This document shows positions 7,786 through 16,267 of a stretch of 34,017 bases of DNA, piece by piece (position 1 is the first letter of the stretch; the number at the start of each line of letters is the position of its first letter). The position numbers and the translations under genes are program-made. Origin of the DNA: an uncultured Holophagaceae bacterium (GTDB lineage: Bacteria > Acidobacteriota > Holophagae > Holophagales > Holophagaceae); the NCBI GenBank assembly GCA_903880675.1, contig CAIRQL010000029.1, forward strand, positions 1 to 34,017. The letters are read 5' to 3'. The notes below the pieces were generated by a model that did not search any database, was not told the origin of the DNA, and saw only the letters and a program-made list of their open reading frames with translations.

Positions 7786-9197
7786 GCCTGGCGGTCCCGG
7801 TCCGCATCGGCAGCGTGCGGCTGCTGGAACCCATTGGCGAGGGCGGTATGGCCCTGGTCTACCGGGGCGAGGATCGGTTTCGGCCCGGGGGCGTCTGCGC
7901 CATCAAGCTGCTGCGGCCAGAGGTGCACCAGGATGCGGATCTGGTGCGTCGGTTCCTGCGGGAGGGCGAGGTCCTCACCCATCTGGCCCATCCGGGTCTG
8001 GTGGAGGTCTTCGCCTTCGGGCACAGTGGCCCCTGGCCCTACCTGGTGATGGAGCTGCTGCCCGGTGGGAGCCTCAAGGACTGCCGGGGCGAGCCGCCTG
8101 CGGCCCTGGCCCGCCGCCTGATTCCGGCCTGCGCTGCCTTGGCTCACGCCCATGCCGCCGGGGTGGTGCACCGGGACCTCAAGCCTTCGAACCTCCTCTT
8201 CACCGGGGATGGTCGGCTCAAGGTCACGGACTTCGGCGTCTGCTACTGGGAAGGTGAAGAGGGCCGCACCCGCGCCACCCGCAGCCGGATGGTGGTGGGG
8301 ACGCTGGGCTACATGGCCCCGGAGCAGCACGGGGACCCCCGCCGGGTGGACGGCCGCTGCGATGTGTACGCCCTGGGGGCCATCCTCTACGAGTTCACCA
8401 CCGGCCAGGCCTATGCCCAGGTCCACCTGGCCCCAGCGGCCGCCCGGCCGGGCTTCCCCCCGCGTATGGCGGGGCTGATCATGCGGGCCCTGCAGCCGGA
8501 CCCCTCCCGGCGCCTACCGGACATGGAAACCCTCGCTCGCGAGCTGTCGGACTGGCTGGAGAGCGCCGAGGCAGCCGGGTGGGGCAGCGAGCCCCTGCCA
8601 GGCTTTACGCCGGCGGAGTGGGAGGCCACCACCGTGGCCGGACCCCGCCGGGAGGAGGAGCCAGGCCAGCGCCTGGGGCCCTACCTGGATGCCCTCTCGA
8701 CCGGACCCGTGGGGGTCCGCCGCGCCGCCGCCGAAGGCCTGGTATCCGCAGCGCGAGAGGGCGACGGGGTCTGGCTGGCGGCGGCCTTGGGGCGTGCACC
8801 CGAAGGCGCCCGCTTCGCCCTCACGGGCGCCCTGGGAAAAGTGGGTGGCGAGGCCGCCCTAGAGGCCCTGCTCGCCCTCCTTCAGGATCCCTTTGCCCAG
8901 GGGGATGCCGCCGAGGCCGCCGCAGCGGTGGCTCTCCGCACCGGGCAGGCTCCCCGGGCCCTGGCGGCTCTGCGGGAGTCGGGTCTGGGCTCGATCTGGC
9001 GCTGGGGTCCCCGAGCGGCCTTGGGCGATGCGGCCTGGGTCGGGGCCCTGGTGTTGGCCTGGCCAGGCCTGGCCCAGGCCTCCCGCCTGCAGGCTCTGCA
9101 GGCCGCCGTTCGTCTGCCGGAGGACCTGCGGCGCCAGGTGAAGGCCGCAACGGCCGATGCCTCGGGTCAAGTCCAGGCCGCCTGGCAGCAGCTCTGA
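7782..9197 (+). CDS. Hanks-type serine/threonine protein kinase with Ala-rich (HEAT-like?) C-terminal extension
   Basis: GEGGMALVYRGED, CAIKLLRPE, VVHRDLKPSNLLF, KVTDFGV, GTLGYMAPEQ, DVYALGAILYE; ATGA overlap with the preceding gene. Confidence 0.93.
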   Translation: MSLAVPVRIGSVRLLEPIGEGGMALVYRGEDRFRPGGVCAIKLLRPEVHQDADLVRRFLREGEVLTHLAHPGLVEVFAFGHSGPWPYLVMELLPGGSLKDCRGEPPAALARRLIPACAALAHAHAAGVVHRDLKPSNLLFTGDGRLKVTDFGVCYWEGEEGRTRATRSRMVVGTLGYMAPEQHGDPRRVDGRCDVYALGAILYEFTTGQAYAQVHLAPAAARPGFPPRMAGLIMRALQPDPSRRLPDMETLARELSDWLESAEAAGWGSEPLPGFTPAEWEATTVAGPRREEEPGQRLGPYLDALSTGPVGVRRAAAEGLVSAAREGDGVWLAAALGRAPEGARFALTGALGKVGGEAALEALLALLQDPFAQGDAAEAAAAVALRTGQAPRALAALRESGLGSIWRWGPRAALGDAAWVGALVLAWPGLAQASRLQALQAAVRLPEDLRRQVKAATADASGQVQAAWQQL

Positions 9198-9204
9198 AAC
9201 CTAC

Positions 9205-9792
9205 TCAGGCCAGGTAGCGCCACCAGATCCAGTAGACGATGGGGACCGCCGCTCCGGCCCCGGTCAGCCACAGGCCTCGGCCGAAGAAGCCCTTGGGCCC
9301 CTTGATGATGAACAGGCCCGTGAAGGCCAGGACGATGAGAGCCACCGCATACAGGTCCGCGATGACCGTCCACAGGCGCTTGGGGGCGTTGAGGTGCAGC
9401 TGGTTCATGGCGTAGAGGACGGGGCGGGGCCGCACGGCCTCCACCAGCACCTTCCCCGTGGGCAGGTCCACCGCATAGGTGATCCGCTCGTAGTACAGCT
9501 GCAGGGTGTCGTCATCCGGCTGGAAGGCGCTCTTGAACTTGCCCTCAGGCTTCAGCTGGGCCTGGGCCGCTCGCACCAGGACCTCCGTGGGGTCCGTCCG
9601 GCTCAGGGGCTGGATCTGGCGGACCTCTTTCACCTTGGCGTAGTTAGGATTCCAGCTGGCAATGTGGTTCACCGCCAGACCGGAGATGGCATAGGCCAAG
9701 GTGAGGGCCACGGTGACGTAGCCCACATCCCGGTGGGTGGCGGCGTTCCAGCGACGCCAGGGTTTGGCCCGGCGGGCCGGTTCGGAATTCAC
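9205..9792 (-). CDS. PepSY-associated TM helix family protein
   Basis: THRDVGYVTVALTLAYAISGLAVNHIASWNPNY ... VLYAMNQLHLNAPKRLWTVIADLYAVALIVLAFTGLFIIKG. Confidence 0.75.
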   Translation of the reverse strand: MNSEPARRAKPWRRWNAATHRDVGYVTVALTLAYAISGLAVNHIASWNPNYAKVKEVRQIQPLSRTDPTEVLVRAAQAQLKPEGKFKSAFQPDDDTLQLYYERITYAVDLPTGKVLVEAVRPRPVLYAMNQLHLNAPKRLWTVIADLYAVALIVLAFTGLFIIKGPKGFFGRGLWLTGAGAAVPIVYWIWWRYLA

Positions 9793-9799
9793 CCTGGGC

Positions 9800-10255
9800 C
9801 TACTGAACCTCGGCGCCGAGGCCTTCGATGCGAATGATGGTCTTGGGGCCGTTGATCTTGCCGTAGTCGGCCGGCTTGCTCAGGGCCTTGGCTTCCTTGT
9901 CGCACATGGCCTTCTGCTGCTCGACGGAGAGGACGCGCTTGGACACCGTGCCCTCGGCCACCACGGTGCCGCCCTTGGCGTCCATGGGGAAGGCGATGAC
10001 GCCGTCCTCGACCTTGAACATGATCTCCTTCTTGTCGGCGCCGATCTTGATCCAGCACCCGCGCTCTTCGCAGACTTCCGTCACGAGGCCTGTCACGCGG
10101 ACCTTCTTGCCAGCGTAGGCATCGGGGTTGGCAAGGATCTCGGCGACCTTTACTTCGGTCTTGAGGGCGAGGGGCTGGCCGTACTTGCGGGCCCCCGCAG
10201 CGCTGAGGCAGGCGGGAAGCAGGATCATGAGGGCAAGGGTGGCGGGGATGCGCAT
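9800..10255 (-). CDS. DUF4920-like secreted/lipoprotein-like protein
   Basis: Signal peptide MRIPATLALMILLPACLSA; ANPDAYAGKKVRVTGLVTEVCEERGCWIKIGADKKEIMFKVED...FPMDAKGGTVVAEGTV. Confidence 0.7.
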   Translation of the reverse strand: MRIPATLALMILLPACLSAAGARKYGQPLALKTEVKVAEILANPDAYAGKKVRVTGLVTEVCEERGCWIKIGADKKEIMFKVEDGVIAFPMDAKGGTVVAEGTVSKRVLSVEQQKAMCDKEAKALSKPADYGKINGPKTIIRIEGLGAEVQ

Positions 10256-10361
10256 GGAACCTCCGGGTGAACACCGATGATAACCGAGCTGTCATCAATG
10301 ATGCCTGAAATCTCCCAAGCCCGCCCTTTCCCTGTGAAGGCGAATCAGGCTCAACTGGGCT

Positions 10362-10622
10362 TCAGGGCTTCCGGTTGCGCGCCGACAGGCGGTCCAGCAT
10401 GTCCCAGACCTGGTGGCACTCGTCGCAGGTGGAGCGGGGCTCGCCGCAGGGGAAGCCCTCCACGCCCATGCCCTGGCAGCGGGGGTTGCTGAAGAAGAAC
10501 ACCAGCTCGCGCACGGAGCCCAGCATGCGGGCCTGCCGGGCCGCGTCTGGCAGGGACCGCAGGTCCTGGATGAGCTGCCACTCGGCGGGGCTGAGGTCGG
10601 GGCGGTCGATGGACTGGGACAT
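10362..10622 (-). CDS. Small Cys-containing uncharacterised protein
   Basis: 86 aa from ATG at 10622: MSQSIDRPDLSPAEWQLIQDLRSLPDAARQARMLGSVRELVFFFSNPRCQGMGVEGFPCGEPRSTCDECHQVWDMLDRL; four Cys suggest a metal site. Confidence 0.7.
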   Translation of the reverse strand: MSQSIDRPDLSPAEWQLIQDLRSLPDAARQARMLGSVRELVFFFSNPRCQGMGVEGFPCGEPRSTCDECHQVWDMLDRLSARNRKP

Positions 10623-10668
10623 GGGCCCTCCGGGAGGGCCAGTATAGGGGACGGACTCGCCCGCCTCC

Positions 10669-11727
10669 TCAGCGATACTTTGCGCCCATGGTCTTGATGA
10701 CCGAGGCCAGATGGGTCCGCAGGGTCTTCGGCTCCAGCACCTCGGCATCAGGGCCGAACTGCAGAATGAAGCGGGTGGGCCCCGAGGGCTCGGTGGCGAG
10801 GAAGGTGAGCAGGACGGTGCCCCCCTTCTCCTTGCGCACCTCGACGGAGGGCAGGGCCGGGGGGGCGTCCAGCAGGGCCTGGGGCCAGTTGGTGCCGCTG
10901 ATGCGCAGCTGGATGCGGAAGGGGGTCCCCGGACTGAACCAGCCGCCGATCTGACAGTCCCGGGCCTGCTCCATGGGGCCCTTGTCCGGGATCAGCCCCC
11001 GTCGGCCCAGGGCCTTGGCCTCGACGATGCGGGCCAGACGGAAGTGCCGGGGCTCCTGCTTGGCGGGATCCCAGGCCAGGAGAAAGGCGCCTCCTGAGAA
11101 GACATCGTGGGTGAGGGTGAAGGGGATGACGGTGCGGGTGCTGGTGCGGCCCGTGGAGGCGGCCTGGTAGGTGAGCTCCAGCTCCCGGGAGCCATCCGGG
11201 TGACCCAGGGCCAGCAGGACCTGGGTGAGCATCTTGGTGTCCAGGGCCTGCTGGTCGTCGGCGCCGCCGCGCACGCAGACGTGCTCCTGGAGGGCCTTGA
11301 AGAGGTCCCGGTCCCGGGTGCTCAGGTGGCTGTCTGCCAGCTTCCGCAGGCCTTCCAGCTGGTCGTACCAGAGTTCCGTGGCCGTGCCCTCCAGGGCCAT
11401 GAGGGCCACCTCGAGGGCCATGCGAGCGTGGGGGGTGATGCGGGTGTCCCACTCAGGCCCCTTTTCCAGGGTGAAGTGGATCACCGGGGGTCGGCCCTGG
11501 CGGTCCTTGCCGAAGCGGGCCCCCTGCTCCTCCAGCAGCTGAATGGCCCGGTCCACGGTGCGGGGAGCAACCCCGCCCAGGCGGCGAGTGAGGGCGGCCT
11601 TGGTGATGCCCTTCTCCCCGGCATCGCGGATGGACTCGAGCACCGCCTGCATGCGCTCGGGCTTCACGAGGTTCGCCCCGTCCGGCTTGGGGGACTCGAG
11701 GGGCTTGCGGCTAGGGGTTCCGGCCAT
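10669..11727 (-). CDS. HTH/WYL-domain transcriptional regulator
   Basis: N-terminal HTH-like region (KPERMQAVLESIRDAGEKGITKAALTRRLGGVAPRTVDRAIQLLEEQGA) and WYL-like core (LELTYQAAS.GRTSTRTVIPFTLTHDVFSGGAFLLAWDPAKQEPRHFRLARIVEA). Confidence 0.75.
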   Translation of the reverse strand: MAGTPSRKPLESPKPDGANLVKPERMQAVLESIRDAGEKGITKAALTRRLGGVAPRTVDRAIQLLEEQGARFGKDRQGRPPVIHFTLEKGPEWDTRITPHARMALEVALMALEGTATELWYDQLEGLRKLADSHLSTRDRDLFKALQEHVCVRGGADDQQALDTKMLTQVLLALGHPDGSRELELTYQAASTGRTSTRTVIPFTLTHDVFSGGAFLLAWDPAKQEPRHFRLARIVEAKALGRRGLIPDKGPMEQARDCQIGGWFSPGTPFRIQLRISGTNWPQALLDAPPALPSVEVRKEKGGTVLLTFLATEPSGPTRFILQFGPDAEVLEPKTLRTHLASVIKTMGAKYR

Positions 11728-11759
11728 GGGGGCCTCCGGGGACTGACCTTCAGGATTGG

Positions 11760-12368
11760 TCAGCCAATGTCCAATGGCAAGGGGTTTGGTGTTCCCCCCT
11801 CCCAGAGGTCCGTAAAGGGCTGCCCATCCCAGGGGGCCCCCGGGCGCAACACGGCGTGGCCCCCGGCATACAGCAGGCTCCAGAGGGCGGCGCGGGTGGC
11901 GGGTTCGCCGAGGCGGGGCAGGGGCAGCTCAACCTCGGTGTCATGGTCCCAGCCGAGGCGGACATTGAGGCGGCGGAGGCGGGCCAGGAGCTCGCCCTGC
12001 GCCAGTCCCGCAGCAAAGGGCGTGCTGGCACCCACCACCTGCTCCCGGGCATGGTAAGGACCCCGCCCGGCCTCATCGTTGAAACCGGGGCCGCCCAGGA
12101 GGTCCATCGGCAGGGGCTGCCCTGTGGGGTCCCAGGGCACGCCCGAGGCTGCGGCGGCCAGCTCGGCGAGCCAGTCCCAGGGGGTTCCCGTGGCCGAATG
12201 GATGGCCGTGGGGGGGATCGCCTGCCCCAGCATGCCCAGGGCCACGCCCTCCACCCGGTTGCGGAGCTGGGCGTAACTCAAGGTATTCCAACCCGGCGCC
12301 GTAAGGGCAGGGCGCTCCTGCAGCCGCGCCGCGCGCTGGATCAGCAGGTCTCTCAGGGTTTCGGCCAC
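11760..12368 (-). CDS. Shortened AMP-binding (adenylate-forming) enzyme-like protein, possible degenerate homolog
   Basis: MAETLRDLLIQRAARLQERPALTAPGWNTLSYAQLRNRVEGVALGML resembles acyl-CoA ligase/NRPS A-domain N-termini, but only 202 aa and no visible SGTTGxPK P-loop. Confidence 0.45.
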   Translation of the reverse strand: MAETLRDLLIQRAARLQERPALTAPGWNTLSYAQLRNRVEGVALGMLGQAIPPTAIHSATGTPWDWLAELAAAASGVPWDPTGQPLPMDLLGGPGFNDEAGRGPYHAREQVVGASTPFAAGLAQGELLARLRRLNVRLGWDHDTEVELPLPRLGEPATRAALWSLLYAGGHAVLRPGAPWDGQPFTDLWEGGTPNPLPLDIG

Positions 12369-12507
12369 GGAGACGAGTGTGACCCCCCGCCCGGGGAACC
12401 GGCCAGGCGAAATCTTCCGTCAACCCCTTCCCTGTGCGCCGGGTCAGTGGACTTACCGGATATAACCGTTCCATCTGGGCCCCGTGCCCGCTTCCTTGGA
12501 GCCAGTC

Positions 12508-14151
12508 ATGCGCCTCTCCTTCCGCTCTGTTGCGCTGTTCTCCGTACCGGTCCTGATTCTTGCCCTGGCGCTGGCCTGCGGGGGGAGCGCCAAGACCTCC
12601 CTGGTCGGCTCCGAGCCGCCCACGGGCACCGCCGCCATCATCCTGACGGACGCCCCCTCTGACCTCTGGTCATCTGTGGAAGTGGTGGTCACCCAGGTGA
12701 CCCTGCGCAGCAAGGCCGACCACACCAAGGAGGTGGTGGCCTTCTCGGGCACCTCCGCCAAGGTCAACCTGGTGGACCTGGATAGCGTGGGCGAGCTGCT
12801 GGCCACTGCCACGATCCCCGTGGGCACCTACGACGGCCTGCGGGTCACCATCGATCCCGCCAGCCTGACCCTGGTCAAGGCCGACGGCACCACCGTTCCC
12901 GCCAGCCAGGTGCACGTCCAGGGCAGCAGCATCATGGTCGAACTCAGCGCCGACCTGGTGGTCGCCGCCGGCAGCAACAACGCCGTGCAGCTCGACTTCG
13001 ACCTGGGCCATCCCCTCTTTATCGTCCAGCTCCCCAACGGGGACTGGGCCGTAAACCTCCAGATCAAGCACCGCCCCAATGCTGCCAGCCTCGCCGGCAT
13101 GGTCCTGCGCCATCGCCGTGGCACCGTGGCCTCGGTTGGCACCGCCAGCTTCGTGCTGCACACCGCCGCCGGCAACGACCTGACCATTCACACCGATGCC
13201 GCCACCTGGTACTGGAATGCCGACACCCGCGCCGCCGGCACCTTCGCCGGTCTGGCCGCAGGGAAGAACGTCCTAGCCTCACTCCGCATGCAGGCGGACG
13301 GCTCCCTCTGGGCCGTGCGCGTGTGGTACGGCGCCGCCGCCCTGCCCGAGTTCACCCCTGAGGGCCATGTGCTGGGCGTGGACCTGCGGACCGGCACCAT
13401 CAGTATCACCACCACCGCCGGCATGCCCCGTCCCGTGGTCATCGATGCGGACACCACCTTCACCTATGGCGGCCAGACCCTGGGCACGGGCACCGCCTTC
13501 CTGCCCAACGTCTGGGCCGGGTTCAAGGTGCAGCTGGAAGTGAAGGACCCCCTTGCCGCCCCCATGCACGCCCGCAGCCTGGACATCCAGCGGGCCGTGG
13601 ACGGCGGGATCATCAAGGCCGCCACCGCCACCGGGTTCACCTACCAGCACCCCAGGGCCGGGGACCGGACTCATGCCTTTGCCAGCCCCTTCACCTGGTG
13701 GTACCTGGGCTTCCCTGGCATCACCAGCACCAACTCCAACGCCTTTGTGGCGGCGGTGACCAACAACGGTGATGTGCTCTCGGCCGGTGCCAGCGACCTG
13801 CAGTGGAACCCCGGCACCCGCGCCTGGGACGCTGCAACGGCCATCTTCCTCCCCGTGGATCTGCCCACCGGCACCATCAGCACCTCCTACAACGCTGGCC
13901 AGCTGGCCTACACCTTCACCGGTGCCTCCGGCCGTCCCCAGACCATCACCGTGACCCTGAACACCACCGTGGGCATGCAGCCCACCGTGCTGGAGCTGAA
14001 CCGCCAGACTGGCATGATGTCGGCGGTGCCCCTGGCGCTGTCCGCCTGGCCCACCAAGCTCGTCGCCAATGCCAAAGCCAAGGTGGCCGTGGTGCCCAAG
14101 CCCAACGGTGACTTCGCGGCCTACGCTGTGGTGCTCTTCACCGGGTTCTGA
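12508..14151 (+). CDS. DUF4382 domain-containing lipoprotein
   Basis: Lipobox ALALA-C; TGTAAIILTDAPSDLWSSVEVVVTQVTL..VNLVDLDSVGELLATATIPVGTYDGLRVTID typical of DUF4382. Confidence 0.8.
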   Translation: MRLSFRSVALFSVPVLILALALACGGSAKTSLVGSEPPTGTAAIILTDAPSDLWSSVEVVVTQVTLRSKADHTKEVVAFSGTSAKVNLVDLDSVGELLATATIPVGTYDGLRVTIDPASLTLVKADGTTVPASQVHVQGSSIMVELSADLVVAAGSNNAVQLDFDLGHPLFIVQLPNGDWAVNLQIKHRPNAASLAGMVLRHRRGTVASVGTASFVLHTAAGNDLTIHTDAATWYWNADTRAAGTFAGLAAGKNVLASLRMQADGSLWAVRVWYGAAALPEFTPEGHVLGVDLRTGTISITTTAGMPRPVVIDADTTFTYGGQTLGTGTAFLPNVWAGFKVQLEVKDPLAAPMHARSLDIQRAVDGGIIKAATATGFTYQHPRAGDRTHAFASPFTWWYLGFPGITSTNSNAFVAAVTNNGDVLSAGASDLQWNPGTRAWDAATAIFLPVDLPTGTISTSYNAGQLAYTFTGASGRPQTITVTLNTTVGMQPTVLELNRQTGMMSAVPLALSAWPTKLVANAKAKVAVVPKPNGDFAAYAVVLFTGF

Positions 14152-14173
14152 GAACCGGGTCCGTAACAACTCG

Positions 14174-14209
14174 AACAGGCGGCGCCATGGGTGCCGCCTG
14201 TTTGCGTTT
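14174..14209 (+). terminator. Rho-independent terminator-like hairpin
   Basis: aacaggcggc (14174-14183) / gccgcctgtt (14193-14202), followed by T-rich tgcgttt, just 3' of the DUF4382 gene. Confidence 0.7.
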
Positions 14210-14231
14210 CAGGCCTGTCCGGTGCCCCCGG

Positions 14232-14978
14232 TCAGTCCTCTTGGAAGGTGCCCCAGCCCGCCCAGTCCAGCTTCTTAGCGGCAGTGTCGAGGGTGCCGTC
14301 GCGGCGCAGCGAGACCACGGTGCCCTTCTTCAGGGCCTGTCCCTGGTAGGTGATGTCTTGGCCCAGCATGGCCTGGCGCAGGCGGCCATCCTCGTAGAAC
14401 CACGCCATGGCCTGGGCGCCAAGCTTGACCGCAGTCCAGGCACCCCGCAGCACTGGTAGGGTCGAGGCACAGGGCAGGCCGTCGATGGTTTCCTCCTCGG
14501 CCAGCCAGACCGCGCGCAGCTTCCCGTTGGCGTGCAGCATGTGGCCCAGATAGCCCGTGTAGAACCGCCCCATGCCTCGGAGGCGATGCCCCTGGATGGT
14601 GGCCTCCTCAAAGAGCCAGAAGTGGCGCATCCGACCTGCCGGATCGAAGAACAGGGTGGCCTTGGCGGGCAGTAGCTGGTTGCTGACCAGGGTCGGGGCG
14701 CTGAGGACGGCTTCGGCGAGCTCCCCCGTCTTCTGGAAGGTGACCTGGGAACCGGCCGGGAGCATGACTTCGCCGTGGCGGTACTCCCGGGCCAGCGTGC
14801 ACTGCTCGACCTGCCCATTGTCAAAGCGCTTGGGGGTGCCTCCGCAGGGGACCTCTGCTCGGGGTGTCGGACCCTCCGGCAGGTTCTGTGCAGCCTGCAG
14901 GGAGCTCAACCCGAGGGTCAGGGCCAGGACGAGGATCGACTTCCGATTCAGAGTCGAAAAAATACGAGTCATATTCAT
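14232..14978 (-). CDS. Uncharacterised secreted protein
   Basis: 248 aa from ATG at 14978, signal peptide MNMTRIFSTLNRKSILVLALTLGLSSLQAAQ; the ORF-track start at 15347 overlaps the methyltransferase gene and is unlikely. Confidence 0.75.
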   Translation of the reverse strand: MNMTRIFSTLNRKSILVLALTLGLSSLQAAQNLPEGPTPRAEVPCGGTPKRFDNGQVEQCTLAREYRHGEVMLPAGSQVTFQKTGELAEAVLSAPTLVSNQLLPAKATLFFDPAGRMRHFWLFEEATIQGHRLRGMGRFYTGYLGHMLHANGKLRAVWLAEEETIDGLPCASTLPVLRGAWTAVKLGAQAMAWFYEDGRLRQAMLGQDITYQGQALKKGTVVSLRRDGTLDTAAKKLDWAGWGTFQED

Positions 14979-14996
14979 GCCTCGCTTTTTGTTTGG

Positions 14997-15025
14997 GATA
15001 TACCCAATGGTAGTGCGGCATGCAA
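14997..15025 (-). promoter_or_regulatory. Candidate promoter for the 14232-14978 gene
   Basis: Minus strand TTGCAT-N17-TATATC; the -10 overlaps the interrupted palindrome ttggg-atata-cccaa (14993-15007). Confidence 0.4.
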
Positions 15026-15103
15026 GGAGGCGGAGGCGGCGTCTGCTACCTCCCCCAGCACCGGACGGTCCGGGCGAAGGCCGTAGACCTAGCGCGCTGA
15101 ACC

Positions 15104-16267
15104 TTACACTGTGGCGGCGATGGCCCCCACGGTGAAGTCCGGGTGCAGGTCCATGAGGGGCCGCGGCGGGGGCGTGGCCTGGACCTGGCTGAAGCCGGCG
15201 TGGCGCAGGGCCGTCGCCCAGGCCTCCGGCGTGAGGAACCCGTGGCGGGGCCGCCACTGGGGATCCAGCTCCACCTCCGTGAAGCTGCTGATGAAGGTGA
15301 AGAAGAACTCCAGGTAGAGCGGGTGATCCAGGCTCGGCTTGAGGCACTCCCCGATGACCAGGCGGCCACCGGGCCGTAGGCGGCTGCGAAGATCCACCAG
15401 GGTGCGCTCCAGGTTCTGGGCCACGTGGAGGACGTTGATGCCGACGATGGCATCCAGGCTGGCGGCCTCAATGCCCTGGGCCCCCAGGTCCCGGTTCAGG
15501 TCCAGGCTCTGGAAGCTCAGTGGCAGACCCGGCGCAGTGCCCCGCAGGTCCCGCTGGGCCCGGCGGAGGAAGGCCAGGGCGACGTCGGTGTAGCGGTAGT
15601 CCGCAATGCGGTCCAGCCAGCCCTCCGCAGCGCCCCGCTGGGCCACCAGTTGGGCAAAAGACCCCGCCCCCGCTCCCAGCTCCAGGACCTTCGCCCCCTC
15701 GGGTAGGCCCTCCCGCAGGGCCAGGAGGGTGAGCAGGTTGTTGGGCAGGTAGGCCAGGTTTTCGTTACGGAAATAGCCGAGCCAAAGCGGAAACAGGGCC
15801 AGGTCGAAGAGCAGCGACTCGCCGGTGCGGCCCTCCATGAAGAAGGGCCGGATGTGGGAGCGCACGCCGTCCAGGAGGTCGAAGTTGCTTAGGTGGCCGG
15901 GGGCTGCGGCCTCCACCTCGCTGCGCAGGCCCTCCAGGTCCAGGTCCGGCGTGCCCGCCAGCCGGAAGATCGGGCCGTCGTGGTGCAGCAGGCCCGCGCT
16001 GGCCAGGAAGGGCAGCATCCAGGCCAGGGGCTTGCGGGCCTGGGCTGGCAGGTCCTGGCAGAGGCCCTCGAGGGTAAGGCCCTGGCGGAGGCGGGCCTCC
16101 CAGCCCAGGTCCAGGAGCAGCAACAGGCACACCCGGGCCGTGTAGACCTCCGAGAGCCGGTGCACAGCCAGGAAGGGGGGCGTGAAGAGGCAGGCGATCT
16201 CGGCCCCGCAGGGCCCCAGGAGGTCAAGACCGGGCGGCGTCCCGGAGGGGTCCGCCCGCAGGGTCAT
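15104..16267 (-). CDS. Class I SAM-dependent methyltransferase
   Basis: AKVLELGAGAGSFAQLVAQ (motif I), ASLDAIVGINVLHVAQNLERTLVDLRSRLRPGGRLVIGE; N-terminal helical region. Confidence 0.85.
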   Translation of the reverse strand: MTLRADPSGTPPGLDLLGPCGAEIACLFTPPFLAVHRLSEVYTARVCLLLLLDLGWEARLRQGLTLEGLCQDLPAQARKPLAWMLPFLASAGLLHHDGPIFRLAGTPDLDLEGLRSEVEAAAPGHLSNFDLLDGVRSHIRPFFMEGRTGESLLFDLALFPLWLGYFRNENLAYLPNNLLTLLALREGLPEGAKVLELGAGAGSFAQLVAQRGAAEGWLDRIADYRYTDVALAFLRRAQRDLRGTAPGLPLSFQSLDLNRDLGAQGIEAASLDAIVGINVLHVAQNLERTLVDLRSRLRPGGRLVIGECLKPSLDHPLYLEFFFTFISSFTEVELDPQWRPRHGFLTPEAWATALRHAGFSQVQATPPPRPLMDLHPDFTVGAIAATV

